From contig PLXB01000492.1 of assembly GCA_003151215.1 (NCBI GenBank), positions 1 to 6,664 on the forward strand: 6,664 bases of DNA, read 5' to 3'. Below the pieces are notes generated by a model that was given only the letters and a program-made list of their open reading frames with translations, had not been told where the DNA came from and did not search any database. Shown here in pieces: positions 1 through 4,873 of this stretch. The number at the start of each line of letters is the position of its first letter. Position 1 is the stretch's first letter. The stretch is from Ignavibacteriota bacterium. Its GTDB lineage: Bacteria > Bacteroidota > Kapaibacteriia > Palsa-1295. Both the position numbers and the translations under genes were made by a program.

Positions 1-145
1 AAATGCCCGAAACTTCTGCACCTCATCCTCGTTCTTTTAGTGTGAAATTCATCAAATTTTCTCTCCTTCTCATTTTAGCATTCTCTCCGCTATGCGGTTT
101 AGCGCAGGGAAGGTTTATGTACGGTTTCACCTGCGGTATCAATCT
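1..145 (+). repeat. Direct repeat, copy 1 (leader and 5' end of beta-barrel gene)
   Basis: The first 52 bases match 706-757 with only three differences, and similarity continues through the signal-peptide codons to about 145. The leader before the inner start codon is as conserved as the coding part. The pair therefore marks a tandem duplication whose unit includes upstream sequence. Confidence 0.8.
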
Positions 146-644
146 TGGTTCACGATATGAAGTCCCTTCGAGCGATGGTTTTTCTTCTTATTCAACCGGA
201 AGAAATATTGGTGCACTTGCAGGTCTTGAGATCGGGTATTATAACTGGGATCACTTTTCTTATAGTGCGCAAATACTCTTTGATCAAAAAAGCTTTCAAA
301 AGCCGGGTTATTTCAATGGAGAAAAACATCTTATAAATTATATTGAAATTCCGGTTGTCATTAAAATGCCTGTAATTAACGGTGAATGGAAATTATATGT
401 TTTTGCAGGTCCGACAATCGGTCTATTAATTGATACTTATCCGGATGCTAATTACGATTTCGGAATTTATGGCGGCATAGGATTTTTACATTCGTTTTCA
501 AAAAATATCGATCTCTTTTTTCAGGCAGGGTATGCCTATGGTCTTGCAGATGTCTCTGGTCCTATTTTTAGTGATGCTGAACACTATAAAGAGTATTCTC
601 GCGATATTCGCATCAATTTTGGATTGCTTTTTGGTAAAGAATAA
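3..644 (+). CDS. Outer-membrane beta-barrel protein (PorT-like, paralog 1)
   Basis: Probable small outer-membrane beta-barrel of the PorT-like 'outer membrane protein beta-barrel' type, with no enzymatic role visible. A signal peptide runs from about residue 14 to 34, with likely signal peptidase I cleavage at GLA|QG. The mature part alternates short amphipathic strands and turns: GLEIGYYNWDHFSYSAQILF (about 74-93), the family-like segment EIPVVIK...GEWKLYVFAGP (115-137), YGGIGFLHSF (156-165) and a terminal strand RINFGLLF (203-210) just before the end. The start is uncertain. The ATG used here adds 13 residues (MPETSAPHPRSFS) before the signal peptide. A GTG at 42 aligns with the ATG at 747 in the next gene and would give 200 residues. 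The window begins 2 bases upstream, so the frame could also be open to the left. Paralog of the next gene; in the alignment it keeps a 16-residue loop that the neighbour lacks. No Shine-Dalgarno is visible. Confidence 0.82.
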   Translation: MPETSAPHPRSFSVKFIKFSLLLILAFSPLCGLAQGRFMYGFTCGINLGSRYEVPSSDGFSSYSTGRNIGALAGLEIGYYNWDHFSYSAQILFDQKSFQKPGYFNGEKHLINYIEIPVVIKMPVINGEWKLYVFAGPTIGLLIDTYPDANYDFGIYGGIGFLHSFSKNIDLFFQAGYAYGLADVSGPIFSDAEHYKEYSRDIRINFGLLFGKE

Positions 645-652
645 AATGCGTC

Positions 653-697
653 GATTTTCGAATATATTTCGGCATTTTATTCGGCGAAGAAAAATAG
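653..697 (+). pseudogene. Orphan C-terminal remnant of a third beta-barrel paralog
   Basis: Read from 653, the spacer encodes DFRIYFGILFGEEK and then a TAG stop. This is nearly the same as the last residues of the downstream barrel (RIYFGILFGGE, stop) and close to those of the upstream barrel (RINFGLLFGKE, stop). No start codon or upstream part of the gene accompanies it; the preceding gene stops at 644 in its own complete form. The simplest reading is the 3' end of a lost or truncated tandem copy left between the two intact genes by deletion or unequal recombination. The match is short (about 11 residues), but it sits at the expected place and ends in a stop at the expected distance. Confidence 0.65.
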
Positions 698-705
698 GTA
701 CGAAT

Positions 706-850
706 AAATGCCCGAAACTTCTGCACCTCATCTTCGTTCTTTTAGCATGAAATTCATTATAATTTCCCTCCTTCTGTTTTTAGCGCTCTTGCCTTCCTGC
801 GGTTTAGCGCAGGGAAGATTTATGTATGGTTTCAATGCGGGTATCAATTT
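706..850 (+). repeat. Direct repeat, copy 2 (leader and 5' end of beta-barrel gene)
   Basis: Second copy of the repeat that opens the window. The differences within the first 52 bases are C to T at 733 and TG to CA at 746-747. The latter turns the GTG of copy 1 into an ATG at 747. Confidence 0.8.
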
Positions 851-1319
851 CTGGAATCTTTACCGGCACGACCTGACCGATGGCTCATACTCTTCATCGA
901 ACAGAATCGTGTATCCGATTGGCGGTATTGAGTTCGGATATTTTGACTGGAATCATTTTTCGTATAGCGGACAAATTATTTTCGATCAAAGTTCTGTTGA
1001 AATTCCGCTGCTCTTCAACGTACCGATTACTCACGGTGAGTGGAAAGTATATGCGTTTGCAGGTCCGACGGTTAGTCTGCTCACAGCCGAGTACCGGGAT
1101 TTATTATACGATAATGAATCGAACTATGGGATCTGCGGCGGTATAGGAATTTCTCATCCATTGTCAAGAACTACCGATCTGTTTTGTCAGGCCAGTTATG
1201 CCTATGGCCTTAAAAATGTTATCCCCCAATATGCGTTTGTATTCCCCGGAGAACATTTATATAAAGGATATACACGAATTCTACGGATATACTTTGGAAT
1301 ATTATTCGGCGGCGAATAA
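708..1319 (+). CDS. Outer-membrane beta-barrel protein (PorT-like, paralog 2)
   Basis: Paralog of the preceding barrel gene. It has the same order of strands: RFMYGFNAGINF, IGGIEFGYFDWNHFSYSGQI, VEIP...GEWKVYAFAGP, YGICGGIGISHPLS, and a terminal strand RIYFGILF at 193-200 followed by GGE. The signal peptide is MKFIIISLLLFLALLPSCGLA, cleaved before QG. A Cys lies in LPSC, but the conserved GLAQG site in both paralogs argues for signal peptidase I rather than lipidation. Two starts are possible: ATG at 708, in an A-rich context, or ATG at 747, which begins exactly at the signal peptide and gives 190 residues. Compared with paralog 1, 16 residues are missing between IIFDQ and VEIP, shortening one extracellular loop or turn without a frameshift. 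A decayed third copy lies just upstream. The substrate or partner is unknown. Confidence 0.83.
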   Translation: MPETSAPHLRSFSMKFIIISLLLFLALLPSCGLAQGRFMYGFNAGINFWNLYRHDLTDGSYSSSNRIVYPIGGIEFGYFDWNHFSYSGQIIFDQSSVEIPLLFNVPITHGEWKVYAFAGPTVSLLTAEYRDLLYDNESNYGICGGIGISHPLSRTTDLFCQASYAYGLKNVIPQYAFVFPGEHLYKGYTRILRIYFGILFGGE

Positions 1320-1339
1320 ATAAAGCGAATTCGTTTATT
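1319..1339. terminator. Near-palindrome at the barrel gene stop codon; possible weak terminator
   Basis: AATAAA, then G, then the palindrome CGAATTCG, then TTTATT. Removing the single G would make a perfect 20-base palindrome. It starts at the last base of the preceding stop codon. The stem is AT-rich with no downstream U-run, so a terminator role is weak inference. Confidence 0.25.
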
Positions 1340-1365
1340 ATGAAAAGAGTCTGATAATCCTCAGG

Positions 1366-1445
1366 GGATTCCTCACATCGTTTTTTACACTGCGTGTAAA
1401 AAATCGGAGCCTGCACTGAGCGAAGCGAATGTGTTCGGAATGACA
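1366..1445. repeat. Imperfect palindromic intergenic element (GGATTCCTCAC ... GTTCGGAATGACA)
   Basis: Nested symmetry is visible. Outer ATTCC (1368-1372) pairs with GGAAT (1437-1441). CACATCG (1374-1380) pairs with CGAATGTG (1426-1433) with one bulge. Inside, TTTTTTACAC (1381-1390), loop TGC, GTGTAAAAAA (1394-1403) is a perfect 10-bp hairpin. On the minus strand the ends read TGTCATTCCGAAC and GTGAGGAATCC, a motif pair I recall as a widespread intergenic repeat in many environmental genomes; I cannot verify that here. The poly-T and poly-A arms of the inner hairpin could also end transcription on either strand. No coding content is supported. Confidence 0.55.
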
Positions 1446-1459
1446 TGTAAATTGCTTTT

Positions 1460-1499
1460 CCCATACGCCCAAACGCCCATACCCCCACACGCCCGCCCC
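1460..1499. repeat. Period-8 tandem array (consensus CCCATACG)
   Basis: Five consecutive octamers: CCCATACG, CCCAAACG, CCCATACC, CCCACACG, CCCGCCCC. All begin CCC, and the units degrade toward the downstream gene, whose GTG start is 20 bases further on. A period of 8 is not compatible with a conserved reading frame, so this is non-coding. Confidence 0.7.
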
Positions 1500-1519
1500 T
1501 CTCTCCGTATTTTCGTACT

Positions 1520-2011
1520 GTGAAGTATATCCCACTCTTGTTACTTGCGCTATTTCTGCAAAGCTGCTCGGCGAAACCTACGGTGACGATCGAAATGCAG
1601 AATCATACGAAATCCGATTGGATCATCGTCAGCGTGCGCGATACTTCCGTTGTTGTGCTGCCGACCTATGAAGAGCTTGGCAAGGGTATTGCCTTCACGC
1701 ATTGCATCGTCATTCCTGTTCGTGCGATCAGCCGTGTCATTCTGCATCGCTCGGAAAGTTTCCTGGCGCGCATACCTCTTGCGCTGTTCGGCGCCGGAGT
1801 CGGCTGGGCGCTGAAGGCCTGCAACTGCGATGATAAAATTTATCATATTGTTCTCGGCGGCGTGATCGGCTATAACCTGAGCATCATCAAAAATCTGATC
1901 GAAAGCTTCAAAGAAGATGCTTTTTTCCTTTGGCTGGATTCGGATCGGAGGCGTCTGCGCAATGAATCGGTCTTTCCTGTTGAGCCGGAGATCATGCAAT
2001 ACGTGAAGTAG
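1520..2011 (+). CDS. Diverged member of the EPxxMxYIK lipoprotein family, GTG start
   Basis: Predicted lipoprotein of 163 residues: a short signal peptide with lipobox LQSC and acylated Cys16. The body follows the layout of the six-gene array downstream. A beta-rich segment WIIVSVRDTSVVVLP (34-48) parallels GLLSVRGDSAVVVLD of the others, and RAISRVILHR parallels DSISKIVREG. Two membrane segments follow (about 81-99 and 107-122, glycine-rich), then a tail LDSDRRRLRN...EPEIMQYVK ending exactly at the stop. It lacks the Gly of the RGD turn and the DKEP spacing, so it is the most diverged member. The family is not one I can name. GTG is the only plausible start, since it directly begins the signal peptide (MKYIPLL) and no ATG lies upstream in frame. 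No Shine-Dalgarno is seen. It is separated from its relatives by a 196-base repeat-rich spacer, so it is probably transcribed separately. Its TAG stop is also the first three bases of the following octamer array. Confidence 0.85.
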   Translation: MKYIPLLLLALFLQSCSAKPTVTIEMQNHTKSDWIIVSVRDTSVVVLPTYEELGKGIAFTHCIVIPVRAISRVILHRSESFLARIPLALFGAGVGWALKACNCDDKIYHIVLGGVIGYNLSIIKNLIESFKEDAFFLWLDSDRRRLRNESVFPVEPEIMQYVK

Positions 2012-2083
2012 ACGGATAGACGGTTAGACGTATGGACGTATAGTTGGGGACGAAGGCTATACGACTATCCGTCTATACGTCTA
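2009..2083. repeat. Two-armed inverted period-8 array (TAGACGGA type)
   Basis: The left arm has four octamers: TAGACGGA, TAGACGGT, TAGACGTA, TGGACGTA, then TAG (2009-2043). The right arm is the reverse orientation: CTATACGA, CTATCCGT, CTATACGT, CTA (2057-2083). Exact inverted pairs include TAGACGGATAG (2009-2019) with CTATCCGTCTA (2065-2075), TTAGACGTAT (2024-2033) with ATACGTCTAA (2075-2084) and GACGTATAG (2035-2043) with CTATACGTC (2073-2081). A transcript could fold into a long stem in several registers around a 13-base centre. The array begins within the stop codon of the preceding gene. Confidence 0.75.
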
Positions 2084-2135
2084 ATCCCCAATCTCTCTTA
2101 ATCCCAAAAATCTCCTAAAATCAAGGTTCAGACAA
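2057..2135. repeat. Dispersed intergenic repeat, copy 1
   Basis: Matches 6201-6283: period-8 CTATACG units, then an AATCCC/AATCTC-rich stretch, then the identical 16-mer TAAAATCAAGGTTCAG (2116-2131) followed by N-CAAT. Both copies sit after the end of one gene and before the first gene of the next unit. I recall similar AAAATCAAGGTTCAGACAA motifs in intergenic DNA of Bacteroidota-like genomes; that is from memory. Confidence 0.65.
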
Positions 2136-2150
2136 TGTTTTGACATTTCC

Positions 2151-2184
2151 GTGACAATTCCCTCTTTTTGAAATCATAGTTTTG
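2151..2184 (+). promoter_or_regulatory. Candidate Bacteroidota-type promoter for the lipoprotein operon
   Basis: TAGTTTTG (2177-2184) fits the TAnnTTTG -7 element of Bacteroidota primary sigma factors. Upstream, GTGACA at 2151-2156 lies 20 bases before it, at about the place of the -33 box, but matches poorly to TTTG. Transcription would start near 2190, giving a leader of roughly 20 bases before the ATG at 2208. Confidence 0.4.
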
Positions 2185-2208
2185 TATCCGTTACTTTCAC
2201 AACGGATA
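2185..2208 (+). promoter_or_regulatory. Hairpin abutting the first start codon of the lipoprotein operon
   Basis: TATCCGTT (2185-2192) and AACGGATA (2201-2208) are perfect 8-bp complements around an 8-base loop. The last paired base is the A of the ATG start codon. There is no Shine-Dalgarno. If the transcript starts upstream of 2185, the stem would sit directly on the initiation site; if it starts near 2190, only part could form. Confidence 0.45.
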
Positions 2209-2825
2209 TGAAAACATTTTATTTACTTTTCCTTCTATCTTCTGCGCTCTTTACGGGATGCAGCAGTTCATACATAGCCCGTTCTATTTTTCACGAACCT
2301 GAACCAAGCTCAGGCGATAATTATTCATCAAAAAATATCATCATCTATAATGCCGATAGTGTTGCCGCCGAATATGCAGTGCTTTCGATACGCGGCGATA
2401 GCGCGATCGTCGTTATTGATCCCGCAGAAGCGGAGCATCCTGAAAATATATCCTATACTCGTGCCGTTCTTTTTAAAAAGGATTCTATTAAACGGATCAT
2501 CCGAAAAGCACATGGCGGCGCGAATCCAATTATTGGCGGACTTACCGGACTTGCGACGGGACTGCTGATCGCTTACACGATCAGACAGGGCAGTCCGTTC
2601 GACCGTTCGAAAGATTGGTCGGGTAATCCGCTCGTCGATCTTATGATACCCGATCCTGTCTGGGTTGGGTATCCTGTCTTAGGCTGGGCTGCCGGCGCAT
2701 TGATCGGAAAAGCTTTATCCATCCCAATTGATCTTTCATTATCTTCACCCGAAGACAGGACAACGCTGAAATCCCTTGCACTTTTTCCGTACGGCGAACC
2801 GGCAGTCATGCAATATATAAAATAA
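2208..2825 (+). CDS. Array lipoprotein 1 (EPxxMxYIK family)
   Basis: Predicted lipoprotein, first gene of the six-gene array. The signal peptide has lipobox LFTGC (Cys18). A linker about 20 residues longer than in its relatives follows (about 19-40, with PEPSSGD). The beta-rich domain is at about 43-100 with YAVLSIRGDSAIVVID and FKKDSIKRIIRKAHGG. The first glycine-rich membrane segment is at about 105-125, with a hydrophilic loop DRSKDWSGN, and the second at about 152-174 (WAAGALIG). The tail SSPEDRTTLKSLALFP...EPAVMQYIK ends at the stop. It has the least conserved tail in the array: YPDKEP is replaced by FPYGEP. Residues after the Cys (SSSY) lack the acidic run used to export lipoproteins to the surface in Bacteroidota, so periplasm-facing anchoring is more likely. 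A hairpin overlaps the start codon and a candidate promoter lies just upstream. The next gene starts 5 nt downstream (start at 2831). Function unknown. Confidence 0.88.
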   Translation: MKTFYLLFLLSSALFTGCSSSYIARSIFHEPEPSSGDNYSSKNIIIYNADSVAAEYAVLSIRGDSAIVVIDPAEAEHPENISYTRAVLFKKDSIKRIIRKAHGGANPIIGGLTGLATGLLIAYTIRQGSPFDRSKDWSGNPLVDLMIPDPVWVGYPVLGWAAGALIGKALSIPIDLSLSSPEDRTTLKSLALFPYGEPAVMQYIK

Positions 2826-2830
2826 GTATG

Positions 2831-3109
2831 ATGAAAATATTTTTCTTACTTTTCTTTTTGCCTGCTGTCTTTCTGAGCGGATTTATCCTTGCCGTCTTAG
2901 ATAATGGCACCCATTTAGGTTCAGGTCCTCAAGGAAATATATTCGGTTTGGAGTTTATCGGACTTTGTACTCTTCTTGGCGCCGGCATCAGCACACAGTT
3001 TCCACCAAGTAAAGAAATGGCACTTAGCTCTCAAAAGAACCGCGAATTCCTTCGGCAGATCTCAGCCTATCCTGATAAAGAACCGGATGAAATGCACTAC
3101 ATAAAATAA
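2831..3109 (+). CDS. Internally deleted array member, no lipobox Cys (92 aa)
   Basis: A short paralog that keeps the two ends of the family and lacks the middle. The N-terminus MKIFFLLFFLPAVFLSG is that of its neighbours up to the lipobox, but the expected Cys is Phe (LSGF), so it cannot be lipidated there. The beta-rich RGD domain is absent. Sequence resumes in a membrane-like stretch (FIGLCTLLGAGISTQF) and continues through PPSKEMALSSQKNREFLRQI to a fully conserved tail YPDKEPDEMHYIK. The frame is intact across the joint. The start is placed at the second of two adjacent ATGs, which restores the 5-nt spacing seen at the other junctions; ATG at 2828 is the alternative. The product could be a small membrane protein using the signal as an anchor, or a decaying copy that has not yet gained a stop. 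The clean frame and conserved tail favour recent origin or continued use. Confidence 0.75.
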   Translation: MKIFFLLFFLPAVFLSGFILAVLDNGTHLGSGPQGNIFGLEFIGLCTLLGAGISTQFPPSKEMALSSQKNREFLRQISAYPDKEPDEMHYIK

Positions 3110-3114
3110 CGACG

Positions 3115-3714
3115 ATGAAAATATTTTTTTTACTTCTCTTTTTATCAGGCGCGCTCCTTAGCGGATGCAGCACAAATTATAATTACCCTTCGAAAAACAT
3201 TACAGTTCGCAAAACGAACGGCATCGAAAAAGAGTATGGATTGCTATCGGTTCGCGGCGATACGGCCATTGTTGTTTTGGATTGGGCTGAAGCGAAAGTT
3301 ACGCCTTTGCCATTTTCCGATGCTGAAGTGATCGGCAAGGATTCCATTGCCCGGATCGTGCGCGATGGAATCGGCGGCGGTTCGAACGCCGGATTAGGCA
3401 TCCTTTGCGGAGCTGCTTTAGGAACCGGTATCGGTGTACTCCTTTCGCCAAGTCCGCCTCCGCAGCCGAAAAATATTCCCGATGTTATCATCGCTCCCTT
3501 GAACGACCTTGGTTATCAATTCAGCAAGGTGTTGATAATCGGAGGCATGATCATTCTTGGCTCCGTAATTGGCGGAGTGATCGGCAGCCGATTTTCGGCA
3601 TCAAATCCTCCGTCAAAAGAACTTCGGCTTGCTTCCGATTCCGATAGAGTTTTTCTTCGATCGATCTCGCTCTATCCCGATAAAGAACCGGAGATCATGC
3701 AATACATAAAATAA
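3115..3714 (+). CDS. Array lipoprotein 3 (EPxxMxYIK family)
   Basis: Predicted 199-residue lipoprotein with lipobox LLSGC (Cys18) followed by STNYNYPSKNITV, a segment shared with the next two genes. The beta-rich domain is at about 27-85, with LLSVRGDTAIVVLDWAEA, PLPFSDAEVI and KDSIARIVRDG. A glycine-rich membrane segment (about 88-111, GLGILCGAALGTGIGVLL) is followed by a proline-rich loop (SPSPPPQPKNIP, 111-122) found in no other member. The second membrane segment is at about 138-158 (GGMIILGSVIGGVIG). The tail PPSKELRLASDSDRVFLRSI...YPDKEPEIMQYIK ends at the stop. It follows its upstream neighbour by 5 nt with no Shine-Dalgarno, so translation probably depends on coupling to the preceding stop. 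The last 102 bases are about 89% identical to those of the gene at 4290-4868, including a 31-base exact match. No enzymatic motif is visible. Confidence 0.9.
   Translation: MKIFFLLLFLSGALLSGCSTNYNYPSKNITVRKTNGIEKEYGLLSVRGDTAIVVLDWAEAKVTPLPFSDAEVIGKDSIARIVRDGIGGGSNAGLGILCGAALGTGIGVLLSPSPPPQPKNIPDVIIAPLNDLGYQFSKVLIIGGMIILGSVIGGVIGSRFSASNPPSKELRLASDSDRVFLRSISLYPDKEPEIMQYIK
3632..3662 (+). repeat. 31-bp exact intragenic repeat, copy 1
   Basis: Identical to 4786-4816. It lies in the codons for the SDSDRVFLRS part of the tail and within a longer stretch of about 91 matches in 102 bases (3613-3714 against 4767-4868). It is a likely substrate for homologous recombination between array members. Confidence 0.85.
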
Positions 3715-3719
3715 TGACG

Positions 3720-4283
3720 ATGAAAAAAAGCATTATTTTTTTACTTTTCTTTTTAGCAAGTGCGCTTCTCTCCGGTTGCAGTACAGACTATAATTATCCG
3801 TCGAAAAAGATCACCGTCTATAAAACAAACGGTGTCAAAAAAGACTATGGACTGCTTTCGGTTCGTGGCGATAGCGCCGTTGTAGTTTTGGATTGGTCAG
3901 AATCTAAAGTTACTCCTCTTCCATTCTCGCATGCCGAAATAATAAAGAAAGATTCGATATCTAAAATTGTGCGTGAAGGAAAAGGAGCAGGCGAAGCTAT
4001 GACAACCGGGGCGCGCGTTGGTTTCATTGCCGGAGCCATTATAACGCTCTATTTCACAGCAACTCATCCTTCTTCTTCTGCCAACGCATTTGATTATCTG
4101 TTTGGTCCGGTTTTTGGCGGTGCACTTTTCTCATTGCCTGGCGCATTGGTGGGTGCTATAGCCGCCAGTATATCACCTCCGACAAAGAGCTTCCTGCTGA
4201 TCTCAAATGAAGACAGAGAATTTCTTCGTTCCATTGCGCTTTATCCCGATAAAGAACCCGATGAAATGAAATATATAAAATAA
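3720..4283 (+). CDS. Array lipoprotein 4 (EPxxMxYIK family)
   Basis: Predicted 187-residue lipoprotein. The signal peptide MKKSIIFLLFFLASALLSGC has the lipidated Cys at 20. STDYNYPSKKITVYKTNG and the RGD-containing beta domain follow (about 31-88, LLSVRGDSAVVVLDW, PLPFSHAEII, KDSISKIVREG). Glycine/alanine-rich membrane segments lie at about 96-114 and 128-150, separated by a serine-rich loop. The tail SNEDREFLRSI...YPDKEPDEMKYIK ends at the stop. An ATG at 3714 overlaps the upstream stop (TAATG) and would add two residues. The ATG at 3720 is preferred because it restores the stop-5 nt-start spacing of the other junctions; the upstream ATG differs from the neighbouring TAACGACGATG junction by one base. 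The charged residue after the Cys is a single Asp, not an export-signal run. Function unknown. Confidence 0.89.
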   Translation: MKKSIIFLLFFLASALLSGCSTDYNYPSKKITVYKTNGVKKDYGLLSVRGDSAVVVLDWSESKVTPLPFSHAEIIKKDSISKIVREGKGAGEAMTTGARVGFIAGAIITLYFTATHPSSSANAFDYLFGPVFGGALFSLPGALVGAIAASISPPTKSFLLISNEDREFLRSIALYPDKEPDEMKYIK

Positions 4284-4289
4284 CCTACC

Positions 4290-4868
4290 ATGAAAATATT
4301 TTTCTTACTTTTCGTTTTATCGACTGCGCTCCTCACCGGATGCAGCACGAACTATAATTATCCTTCGAAGAAGATCACCGTTCACAAAGTAAGCGGAGCC
4401 GAAAGCGACTACGGACTGCTCTCGGTTCGCGGCGATAGCGCAATAACTGTTTTGGACTGGGCAGAAGCAAGCATTACTCCGATTCCTTTCTCGCACGTCG
4501 AATTAATAAAACGCGATTCTATAGCCAGGATAACGCGCAGCGGTCATGGCGGCGGCGGCGAAAACACCGGCATTGGCGCAGAGTATGGCGCAGCCGGTGG
4601 CGCAATCGGCGGTCTCATTTTCGGTCTCTGGTTCGAACAAACGTTTCAGGGTTTCGGCTTAAGTACGAACAGATCCTCCGCTCTCCCCTTCTACAGTGTT
4701 ATGATTGTGATCGGAGCCGGTGCCGGCGCATTAATCGGTGCGTTTATCGGAAATGCGATACCTCCATCAAAAGAACTTCTGCTTACTTCCGATTCCGATA
4801 GAGTTTTTCTTCGATCCATTTCGCTTTATCCTGATAAAGAACCCGATGAAATGCAATACATAAAATAA
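4290..4868 (+). CDS. Array lipoprotein 5 (EPxxMxYIK family)
   Basis: Predicted 192-residue lipoprotein with lipobox LLTGC (Cys18). The beta-rich domain is at about 27-85 (LLSVRGDSAITVLDWAEA, PIPFSHVELI, RDSIARITRSG). It has the clearest glycine zipper of the set: GHGGGG, then GIGAEYGAAGGAIGGLIFG (94-112) and, after a loop, VMIVIGAGAGALIGAFIG (137-154). Small residues spaced by three or four positions are typical of tightly packed paired membrane helices. The tail PPSKELLLTSDSDRVFLRSI...YPDKEPDEMQYIK is the family consensus. The start ATG is 6 nt after the preceding stop, without a Shine-Dalgarno. The closest relative by the 3' end is the gene at 3115-3714. The architecture (lipid anchor, small soluble domain, glycine-zipper pair) is reminiscent of 17-kDa antigen/SlyB lipoproteins, but homology to them is not shown. 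Confidence 0.9.
   Translation: MKIFFLLFVLSTALLTGCSTNYNYPSKKITVHKVSGAESDYGLLSVRGDSAITVLDWAEASITPIPFSHVELIKRDSIARITRSGHGGGGENTGIGAEYGAAGGAIGGLIFGLWFEQTFQGFGLSTNRSSALPFYSVMIVIGAGAGALIGAFIGNAIPPSKELLLTSDSDRVFLRSISLYPDKEPDEMQYIK
4786..4816 (+). repeat. 31-bp exact intragenic repeat, copy 2
   Basis: Identical to 3632-3662 and at the same codon position in the paralogous gene. Confidence 0.85.
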
Positions 4869-4873
4869 CGATC

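Noticed and set aside
532..750. 72-codon plus-strand frame spanning the end of barrel 1 and the spacer
   Set aside because: It overlaps the barrel gene out of frame and its end is explained by the duplicated leader; only the signal-like tail is noted as a possible relic.
750..810. LPSC in the second barrel's signal peptide as a lipobox
   Set aside because: The paralog has SPLC at the same place and both share a better signal peptidase I site, GLA|QG; the mature parts are barrel-like.
1508..1515. TATTTTCG as a -7 promoter element for the gene at 1520
   Set aside because: One mismatch to TAnnTTTG and only 4 bases before the GTG; it would give a leaderless transcript with no -33 box.
1550..1999. 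A 149-codon open frame on the minus strand opposite the diverged lipoprotein gene
   Set aside because: It lacks a signal peptide, domain-like pattern or start context, and mirrors a plus-strand gene with clear family features. It is a shadow of the codon use on the other strand.
2009..2083. Octamer arrays as a CRISPR
   Set aside because: Units are 8 bases with no spacers and no cas genes nearby.
2140..2145. TTGACA as a -35 box for the operon
   Set aside because: No TATAAT-like element lies 16-18 bases downstream (TCTTTT there), and the spacing to TAGTTTTG is 31 bases.
2259..2275. Surface-export signal after the lipobox Cys
   Set aside because: Residues after Cys are S-S/T-x-Y, with at most one Asp; the acidic run known for Bacteroidota surface lipoproteins is absent in all members.
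2388..2402. RGDS/RGDT tetrapeptide in the array proteins as an integrin-binding motif
   Set aside because: It sits in a strand-turn-strand context (VRGDSAIVVLD) and varies in the diverged member. A structural turn is the simpler reading, and nothing suggests an animal host.
3183..3491. Minus-strand open frames opposite the array genes (also 3845-4039, 5077-5343, 5542-5877)
   Set aside because: They recur at the same place because the paralogs share sequence; their translations are low-complexity (Pro/Ser-rich) complements of the glycine-rich region.
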